Positions 58,281 through 64,000 of a DNA stretch of 64,000 nt are shown one piece after another. The stretch spans positions 29,843 through 93,842 of the forward strand of contig NZ_LRUN01000060.1 in the NCBI RefSeq assembly GCF_001679645.1, in the 5' to 3' direction. The stretch comes from Pseudomonas bananamidigenes (GTDB taxonomy: Bacteria > Pseudomonadota > Gammaproteobacteria > Pseudomonadales > Pseudomonadaceae). The notes below the pieces were generated by a model. The model made no database searches. It was not told the origin of the DNA and was given only the letters and a program-made list of their open reading frames with translations. The stretch's first letter is position 1, and each line of letters starts with the position of its first letter. The position numbers and the translations under genes were made by a program.

Positions 58281-60305
58281 TTACAGATCCAGCACCAGCG
58301 GCCGGGCACTTTGTGCCGGTACCGCGCAGCAAATCAGCACCTGCCCTTCCTCCGGCGCTTCCGCCGGAGGCTGTGGATAATTCACCGCGCCGCTGATCAA
58401 CCGTGTCTTGCAAGTACCGCAGGATCCTCCGCGACAGCTGAACTCCGGGTGCAATCCACGACTTTCCGCCAGTTCCAGCAGACTGCCACCGTCAGGCTGC
58501 CACCGTGCTTCCTTGGCCGAACGCTCGAAGACTACCGGCACCGAGGTGGTGGCCGCCGGCAATTGTTCGATCACGATGGCGTCCGGATCGGCCTGGCGCC
58601 TGAGGGTCGAAGGGCCGAAGGTTTCGGCGTGGATCTGGTCATCGCGCACATCCAGTTCACGCAGGCTGTCGTAAAGGCCCTGGGTAAACCCGCCAGGGCC
58701 GCAGAGCACGAAGTCCACCTGATCGAATTCATCGACAAGATTCCTCAGCAAGGCGCCATCGATGCGCCCGTGCAGGTCATAGTCCTCCCCCTCCACCAGA
58801 TCGGGTTCCGGTTGACTGAGCAGGCGCATCACCCGCACCGCATCGCCGGCGTCCTCCAGCAAGCGGTCCAGTTCTGCGCGAAACGGCTGATCGGCAAGAC
58901 TGCGGGAACTCTGGATCAGCCAGGTCGGACGAATCCGCCGGGTGCGCAGGCCCTGATACACCACCTCGCGCAACATCGACAGCAACGGCGTGATCCCGAC
59001 CCCGGCAGCCAGCAACACCAAGGGCCGACGCTCCAGCGGGGCCACGGTGAAATGCCCCTTGGGCGAACGCGCCTCCAGCACATCACCAACGCGCACCTGA
59101 TCGTGAAGAAACGTCGATATCCGCCCTTCACGCTTTACGCTGATCCGGAAGAAGTCGTCCGACGGCGCACCCGAAAGGCTGTAAGTGCGGATGTACACCT
59201 CGCCATCGAGGGTGAAACGCAGCGGCAGATGCTGCCCGGCCTGGAACACCGGCAGACCGGCGCCGTCCACGGGTTCGAGGTAAAACGACCGAATGTGCCG
59301 GCTCTGCGCCTCGATCCGCGTCACCCGCAGCGGCCGCCAGCTGTCACCCAGCGCCTGGGCCTGCAAACGTGCATCGGCCTGGGCCCAGGTGCCGGTCAAC
59401 AGACTGGTCGGCGACATACCGTCGAAGCGCCAGCGCAATGCCAGCGCCGCCGGGCGCCGCACCGCTTTTTCCACCTCGAATGTCCACAACCGCTCGGCGC
59501 CCTGGAAGGCTGCGATTTGCGGTGCGTCGAGAATGACCTCGGTGCGGCCACTGAGCTGTAACAGGTCGCCTGTGGAAAAGTCGATGAACAGCAAGCCGGC
59601 CCGGGGATTGAGCAACAGATTACCGAGCGTGTTGAAGTGCAGGTTGCCGGCAAAATCCGGGATGGTCAGGCGATTGCCCTCCACCCGGACAAAACCGGGC
59701 TGGCCGCCACGGTGAGAAACATCCACCGAACGCTCGCCGTCGACATCGACGTAGCTGGCGACAAAGAAAGTATCCGCCGTTTCGATCGCGGCGACCGCTG
59801 CGGCATCGAGCCCGTTGAAATGCTCGGCTGGCCGGGACTGGGGATCCGTCAGCGGCACCCGCTGGAACTGGCGCAATTGAATGTACTGCGGGCAGTTGCC
59901 GAACGACTGATCCACCGTCAGATCGAATCCGCCTGCGCCAAGATTGCCGATGTGGCCGTTGAGCCGGTTACGCCGACGGGTGTGCAGCTCGATGCCGAGC
60001 AGGCCGATGGCCGCACCGGCCTGCAACTGCGCCGGGTCATCAACGGCCGGCAGGCTGTCGAAGTGCAATTGCGTCGGCTCGGGAGAGTGAGCGAAACCCG
60101 GCTCGCCCTCCAGTACACTGGCCCAGGGACGACCATCGGCATCCACTGCGCCGAACAGCATTAACGGCAATTGCTGATAGAACTGACGGTGCTGATCCGG
60201 CATCCAGGTGCGAATCACCTTGCGACCGAATTCCTCCATGCGCTCGGCGACACCGACCTGCGCTTGCAGTTGCCGTTCGCCGGCGTGCCAGGGTGAACGT
60301 TCCAT
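58281..60305 (-). CDS. Three-module oxidoreductase: FMN split-barrel, FAD/NAD reductase, 2Fe-2S ferredoxin
   Basis: 674 aa. Residues about 30-250 form a pyridoxamine-phosphate-oxidase-like FMN split barrel (MLFGAVDADGRPWASVLEG, NLLLNPRAGLLFIDF). About 320-560 is a ferredoxin-NADP reductase module with FAD motif RTYSLSG, AAGVGITPLLSML and VLCGPGGF. The C-terminus (580-674) is a plant-type [2Fe-2S] ferredoxin with Cys624, Cys629, Cys632 (CRGGSCGTC) and a fourth Cys in LICC (659/660). Electrons would run NAD(P)H-FAD-FeS, with the split barrel as acceptor or sensor. The substrate is unknown. GGAGAGG precedes ATG 60305. It follows a GST gene by 45 nt, suggesting detoxification. Confidence 0.85.
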   Translation of the reverse strand: MERSPWHAGERQLQAQVGVAERMEEFGRKVIRTWMPDQHRQFYQQLPLMLFGAVDADGRPWASVLEGEPGFAHSPEPTQLHFDSLPAVDDPAQLQAGAAIGLLGIELHTRRRNRLNGHIGNLGAGGFDLTVDQSFGNCPQYIQLRQFQRVPLTDPQSRPAEHFNGLDAAAVAAIETADTFFVASYVDVDGERSVDVSHRGGQPGFVRVEGNRLTIPDFAGNLHFNTLGNLLLNPRAGLLFIDFSTGDLLQLSGRTEVILDAPQIAAFQGAERLWTFEVEKAVRRPAALALRWRFDGMSPTSLLTGTWAQADARLQAQALGDSWRPLRVTRIEAQSRHIRSFYLEPVDGAGLPVFQAGQHLPLRFTLDGEVYIRTYSLSGAPSDDFFRISVKREGRISTFLHDQVRVGDVLEARSPKGHFTVAPLERRPLVLLAAGVGITPLLSMLREVVYQGLRTRRIRPTWLIQSSRSLADQPFRAELDRLLEDAGDAVRVMRLLSQPEPDLVEGEDYDLHGRIDGALLRNLVDEFDQVDFVLCGPGGFTQGLYDSLRELDVRDDQIHAETFGPSTLRRQADPDAIVIEQLPAATTSVPVVFERSAKEARWQPDGGSLLELAESRGLHPEFSCRGGSCGTCKTRLISGAVNYPQPPAEAPEEGQVLICCAVPAQSARPLVLDL

Positions 60306-60350
60306 GACGACCTCTCCCCCACGCCAGCGGCGCAGTCTGGATGACGAGAC

Positions 60351-60977
60351 TCAAGCGGTGGCTTGCAGACCGGCGACGGTGCGCGGCATCGCGACGAAAC
60401 CCGGCAACGCTTCAATGCGCGCCAGCCAGGCGCGCACATTGGCGTAGTCGTCCAGCGACACGTTGCCTTCCGGCGCATGGGCGATGTAGCTGTAGGCCGA
60501 CACGTCGGCGATGGTCGGTTCATCGCCGACCAGAAACGGAGTTTTGCCCAGTTCCAGGTCCATCACCTTAAGCAGATTGTGCGCACGGGTAATCACTTCT
60601 TCGGCGTTGAATTTCGCTCCGAACACCGTGATCAATCGCGCCGCCGCCGGGCCAAAGGCGATCGGGCCTGCCGCCGCCGACAGCCAGCGCTGGACCCGCG
60701 CCGCGCCGACCGGATCGCTCGGCAGCCAGCGTCCGTTGCCGTACTTCTGCGCCAGATACACCAGAATGGCGTTGGAGTCGGCCAGCACCACGCCGTTGTC
60801 ATCGATGGCCGGCACTTGCCCGAAGCTGTTGATGGCCAGGAACTCGGGCTGTTTGTGCTCACCTTTGGCCAGATCGACGAAAATCAGTTCGGTCGGCAAT
60901 TGCAGCAGGGACAGCATCAGCTCGACCCGGTGGGCATGGCCGGAACGCGGGAAGTTGTAGAGTTTGATCGCTTGCAT
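60351..60977 (-). CDS. Glutathione S-transferase family protein
   Basis: 208-aa cytosolic GST: N-terminal thioredoxin fold (AIKLYNFPRSGHAHRVELML, cis-Pro in FGQVPAIDDN, and ADSNAILVYLAQKYG for glutathione binding) and an all-helical C-terminal domain with the N-capping VGDEPTIADVSAYSYI. GGAG 8 nt before ATG 60977. It lies between a LysR gene and the FMN/FAD/FeS oxidoreductase on the same strand, so the three may form a unit for electrophile or reactive-compound removal. Substrate unknown. Confidence 0.9.
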   Translation of the reverse strand: MQAIKLYNFPRSGHAHRVELMLSLLQLPTELIFVDLAKGEHKQPEFLAINSFGQVPAIDDNGVVLADSNAILVYLAQKYGNGRWLPSDPVGAARVQRWLSAAAGPIAFGPAAARLITVFGAKFNAEEVITRAHNLLKVMDLELGKTPFLVGDEPTIADVSAYSYIAHAPEGNVSLDDYANVRAWLARIEALPGFVAMPRTVAGLQATA

Positions 60978-61087
60978 GGTCGACTCCGCTGGACGATGGG
61001 GCCGCCCGGGATGGGCGACAACCGTGGCCGCCATCTTCTCCCTATCGCGAAAACAACAGAATCACCAGCAAACGCAATCCATTATTT

Positions 61088-62008
61088 CTACGGGTGAAAT
61101 AAAGCCGCGTTTTTCAGGGCTGGATGCTCTCGCAAGGCGTTCACCGTGTAATCGACAAAACTGCGCACCCGGGCCGGCGCCTTGCGTCCGCCCTGATACA
61201 CCACATGGATGGGCAGCGGCGGCAATTCGTACTCGGCAAGGACAATTTCCAGTTCACCGGAAGCGATCTTGCCGGCGACCTGATAGGACAGCACCCGGGT
61301 CAATCCGAGCCCGAGGCAGGCGGCGGTAATTGCGGCCTGATTGCCGGTGACGACCAATCTCGGTTCGGGCCTGATGCTCAAGGCCTCACCGTCCTCCAGA
61401 AACGGCCAGTTGCGCAACTGGCCGATGGCCGATGTCGCCACCACCGGCGCGCCGGCCAACGCCTGTGGATGTGTGGGTCGCCCGTGAGCGGCAAAATATC
61501 CCGGCGAACCACAGATCACCCGACGCACTTCGCCGACCCGGATCGCATGCTGGTTGCTGTCCGGCAGATCACCGATGCGGATCGCCACATCGACGCCCTC
61601 CTCGACCATGCTCACCACGCGGTCCAGCAGCAGGGCGTTGATGGAAACGTCCGGATACTGCGTCAGATAACCCGCCATCACCGGTGTGACATACAGCTCG
61701 CCGAACAACACCGGCGCGGTCACCGTCAATTGCCCACGGGGTTGGGTATGGCTGCCGGCAGCGGAGTCTTCCGCTTCCTGCACTTCGGCAAGAATCCTCC
61801 GACAGTCTTCCAGATAACGCTGGCCCGCCTCGCTCAGATGCACGCTGCGAGTGGTGCGAATCAGCAATTGCGTACCGATCCGCTGCTCCAGCGCCGCCAC
61901 CGCCCGGGTGACACTGGCCGCCGACAGACCCAGACGCCGCGCGGCAGCGGAAAAGCCCTGTTCCTGAGCAACGGCTGCGAAAACCTGCATTTCCTGGAAG
62001 CGATCCAT
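61088..62008 (-). CDS. LysR-family transcriptional regulator
   Basis: 306 aa. HTH at residues 1-60 (MDRFQEMQVFAAVAQEQGFS, LSAASVTRAVAALEQRIG, LLIRTTRSVHLSEAG) and an effector domain from about 90, typical of the large CrgA/AaeR-like branch. It precedes the GST and oxidoreductase genes by 110 nt on the same strand; regulators of this branch often control adjacent detoxification genes. ATG 62008 fits the family start; the longer frame to 62149 overlaps hutT and is rejected. Confidence 0.9.
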   Translation of the reverse strand: MDRFQEMQVFAAVAQEQGFSAAARRLGLSAASVTRAVAALEQRIGTQLLIRTTRSVHLSEAGQRYLEDCRRILAEVQEAEDSAAGSHTQPRGQLTVTAPVLFGELYVTPVMAGYLTQYPDVSINALLLDRVVSMVEEGVDVAIRIGDLPDSNQHAIRVGEVRRVICGSPGYFAAHGRPTHPQALAGAPVVATSAIGQLRNWPFLEDGEALSIRPEPRLVVTGNQAAITAACLGLGLTRVLSYQVAGKIASGELEIVLAEYELPPLPIHVVYQGGRKAPARVRSFVDYTVNALREHPALKNAALFHP

Positions 62009-62123
62009 GGTGTCCCCGACGTGGATAAAAAATCGCAACGACGGCTGCGATTCATCCGGGATTCGATTCCGGGGGGCTGCACCCCGACAACGCGATGCAG
62101 GCCCGGAACGTTTCCCGATCAGG

Positions 62124-63530
62124 TCAGGACTGAGAAACCGGATGATCACCGGTCACCCGCGCAGCCTGCCCGGCTGCCGGTTTGACCCACGTCAGATACG
62201 CCAGCACCAGCAACCCGATCCAGACCACCCCGACAATCAACGCTGCCTGAGTATCTGGAAAGTAACCCAGCACGCCGAAGACGAACAGCATGAAAGCAAT
62301 CGCCGCCATCGGCGCATACGGCCAGAACGGCACCGGGAATTTCAGCTGCGCCACCTGCTCGGAGGTCATGGAACGACGCATGGCCACCTGGGTGAACAGA
62401 ATCATCAGCCACACCCACACGGTGGCGAAGGTAGCAATCGAAGCGATCAGCAGGAACACGTTTTCCGGAATCAGGTAGTTCAGCAACACGCCCAGCAACA
62501 GCGCGCAGCTCATCACGATCACTGTCAGCCACGGCACGCCATTGCATGACAGGCGAGCGAAGCCTTTTGGTGCATGTCCTTGCTGGGCCAGGCCGTACAT
62601 CATCCGGCCTGCGCCGAAGATGTCGCTGTTGATCGCCGACACCGCCGCCGAGATCACCACAATGTTCAGAATGGTGGCCGCCGAGCTGATGCCCAAGTGG
62701 TCGAAGATCTGCACGAACGGGCTGCCTTGGCTGCCGATCTGCTGCCACGGGAAGATCGACATCAGTACCAGCATCGTCAGCACATAGAACAGCAGGATGC
62801 GCATCGGCACCGCGTTGATCGCCTTGGGCAACACGCGGTGCGGGTCCTTGGCTTCGCCGGCAGTCACGCCGATGATCTCGATACCGCCAAAGGCAAACAT
62901 CACCACGGCAAACGAGGCGATCAGACCGCCCACGCCATTGGGCATGAAGCCGCCCTGAGTCCACAGGTTGCTGAGATCGGTGGTCTGGCCCGGGGCGGTG
63001 CTGATGCCGAACAGCATGATGCCGAAGCCACCGAGGATCATCGCCACGATGGCCGCGACCTTGAGCAACGACAGCCAGAACTCCATTTCACCGAAGACTT
63101 TGACGTTGCACAGGTTCAACCCACCGACCACCGAAACAATGCCCAGCACCCAGATCCAGCGCGGGACTTCCGGAAACCAGAAGCCCATGTAGATGCCGAA
63201 TGCCGTCACATCGGCCATGCCGACGATGACCATTTCGAACGCGTAGGTCCAACCGAGAATGAAACCCGCCATGGGGCCGAGATAGGTGCTGGCGTACTGC
63301 CCGAACGAGCCGGCGACCGGGTTGTGCACTGCCATCTCGCCCAGGGCGCGCATGACCATGAACACCGCCGCACCACCGATCAGGTACGCAAGCAGAACGG
63401 CAGGACCGGCCATCTGAATGGCTGAGGCAGAACCGTAGAACAGCCCGGTACCGATTGCCGATCCCAGGGCCATGAAGCGAATGTGTCGGGCAGAGAGCCC
63501 GCGTTTCAAACCTTTTGCTGACTGCTGCAT
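62124..63530 (-). CDS. hutT: Histidine permease HutT (amino-acid/polyamine/cation family)
   Basis: 468-aa APC-family amino-acid:proton symporter with 12 helices. Typical N-terminal LKRGLSARHIRFMALGSAIGTGLF, EMAVHNPVAGSFGQYA and IEIIGVTAGEAKDP. It resembles proline permease ProY, but its place directly after hutH on the same strand identifies HutT, which imports histidine or urocanate for the Hut pathway. The gap to hutH (97 nt) holds a hairpin, so hutT may be partly uncoupled from hutH. Confidence 0.82.
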   Translation of the reverse strand: MQQSAKGLKRGLSARHIRFMALGSAIGTGLFYGSASAIQMAGPAVLLAYLIGGAAVFMVMRALGEMAVHNPVAGSFGQYASTYLGPMAGFILGWTYAFEMVIVGMADVTAFGIYMGFWFPEVPRWIWVLGIVSVVGGLNLCNVKVFGEMEFWLSLLKVAAIVAMILGGFGIMLFGISTAPGQTTDLSNLWTQGGFMPNGVGGLIASFAVVMFAFGGIEIIGVTAGEAKDPHRVLPKAINAVPMRILLFYVLTMLVLMSIFPWQQIGSQGSPFVQIFDHLGISSAATILNIVVISAAVSAINSDIFGAGRMMYGLAQQGHAPKGFARLSCNGVPWLTVIVMSCALLLGVLLNYLIPENVFLLIASIATFATVWVWLMILFTQVAMRRSMTSEQVAQLKFPVPFWPYAPMAAIAFMLFVFGVLGYFPDTQAALIVGVVWIGLLVLAYLTWVKPAAGQAARVTGDHPVSQS

Positions 63531-63571
63531 TTTTCGTCCTTATTTATTTTTATTCGACGCAAAAACCGAAA

Positions 63572-63618
63572 CGCCAACAGACCGGCCTCCACGCAGTGTG
63601 GAAGACAGCCTGTTGGCG
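63572..63618 (-). terminator. Hairpin between hutH and hutT
   Basis: Outer stem CGCCAACAG (63572-63580) / CTGTTGGCG (63610-63618) with an inner TCCAC / GTGGA stem. On the minus strand it is followed by TTTCGGTTTTTG, so it can act as a (partial) terminator or processing site 10 nt after the hutH stop and 41 nt before hutT. Confidence 0.6.
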
Positions 63619-63627
63619 ACGAGGCAC

Positions 63628-64000
63628 TTACAGACTCGGCAGCAAGTTCGCCGGAACCAGCTCATTCAACGTGCGCGAAGCCAGCAACTCGATCGCCGCA
63701 TTGATATCCGGCGCAAAGAAGCGGTCCTTCTCGTAGAACGGCACTTCGCGGCGCAGAATGCCCCGGGCCTTTTCCAGTTTGGCCGAGGTCTTCAGGCCGT
63801 TGCGCAGATCCAGACCCTGCACCGCCGCCAGCCATTCCACCGCGAGAATGCCACGGGTGTTCTCAGCCATTTCCCACAGGCGCTTGCCGGCGGCCGGGGC
63901 CATCGACACGTGGTCTTCCTGGTTGGCGGAGGTCGGCAGGCTGTCCACCGAATGCGGATGGGCCAGCGCCTTGTTATCGCTGGCCAGCGCCGCCGCAGTC
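63628..64000 (-). CDS. hutH: Histidine ammonia-lyase (5' part beyond window)
   Basis: C-terminal 123 or so residues of HutH, which deaminates histidine to urocanate as the first step of histidine use. The visible part reads ALASDNKALAHPHSVDSLPT, SANQEDHVSMAPAAGKRLWE and continues to NELVPANLLPSL, with the conserved QEDHVSM segment of the active site. The MIO-forming Ala-Ser-Gly lies upstream of the window. The frame is open through base 64000. In Pseudomonas hutH neighbours hutT as here. Confidence 0.95.
   Translation of the reverse strand, partial: TAAALASDNKALAHPHSVDSLPTSANQEDHVSMAPAAGKRLWEMAENTRGILAVEWLAAVQGLDLRNGLKTSAKLEKARGILRREVPFYEKDRFFAPDINAAIELLASRTLNELVPANLLPSL

Noticed and set aside
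58113..59561. 482-aa plus-strand frame after wbpZ
   Set aside because: It overlaps the wbpZ end and the oxidoreductase gene in antisense; no conserved domain.
1..64000. CRISPR arrays, tRNA/rRNA genes, insertion sequences, prophage
   Set aside because: No spaced direct-repeat array, no cloverleaf with a TTCRANNC arm that I could see, no transposase or phage structural gene.

Overview
The window is a high-GC chromosomal segment from a Pseudomonas of the fluorescens group. The assignment rests on gene content and order: pycR next to pycA/oadA, an RpiR regulator and uvrD; a Zur-type zinc island (zigA, amiA, folE2, gamma-carbonic anhydrase, pyrQ); the rmd-gmd-wbpW-wzm-wzt-wbpX-wbpY-wbpZ D-rhamnan operon; hutT/hutH; and Pseudomonas REP-type palindromes. 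As I recall the P. aeruginosa PAO1 map, most of these lie in the origin-proximal PA54xx-PA55xx part of the chromosome. Three parS-like sites here fit that placement. I see no prophage, insertion sequence, CRISPR array, tRNA or rRNA.

Layout. 1-8.5 kb: two-subunit pyruvate carboxylase (oadA cut by the window start), its divergent LysR regulator pycR, a small Arg-rich protein, an RpiR/HexR-type regulator with a HexR-like operator, and a membrane PAS-PAS-GGDEF-EAL protein. 8.8-17.2 kb: uvrD, a half-size EamA transporter, a Tim44-like protein, a SMI1/KNR4 protein, a CPA2 antiporter, an acyl-CoA thioesterase, pdxY and a DUF3301 protein, with two REPIN-like repeats. 17.2-27.5 kb: zinc-limitation island. 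One arm is zigA-DUF1826, with a separate CobW GTPase. The other is a six-gene operon folE2-ABC ATPase-permease-zinc-binding protein-gamma-CA-pyrQ, with amiA divergent from it. Zur-box palindromes sit in both divergent promoters. Two small exported Cys-containing proteins are embedded.

27.5-39.8 kb: DUF3617, cls and cfa (membrane lipids). Then comes a four-gene overlapping operon of three SPFH/HflKC-like proteins (one with 18 His in its first 34 residues) and a P1B-type metal ATPase, preceded by a third, weaker Zur-like palindrome. lpd3, an Lrp regulator and a LysE exporter follow.

39.8-58.3 kb: cell-surface polysaccharide region. Minus strand: two paralogous glycosyltransferases, two paralogous methyltransferases, an acyltransferase 3, a DUF3142 lipoprotein and a large exported protein. 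Plus strand: the complete common polysaccharide antigen (D-rhamnan) operon. 58.3-64 kb: a three-module flavin/Fe-S oxidoreductase, a GST, a LysR regulator, the histidine permease hutT, and the 3' part of hutH.

The strongest candidates for new biology are (i) the extension of the zinc-starvation regulon to the SPFH/metal-ATPase operon and to a dedicated ABC importer inside the folE2 operon, (ii) the parS sites embedded in those same zinc genes, and (iii) several unannotated operators and hairpins (HexR-like box, PycR-type dyad, near-leaderless uvrD promoter, hairpin abutting the DUF3142 start codon). Homology statements come from recognising translated sequences; no search was run.
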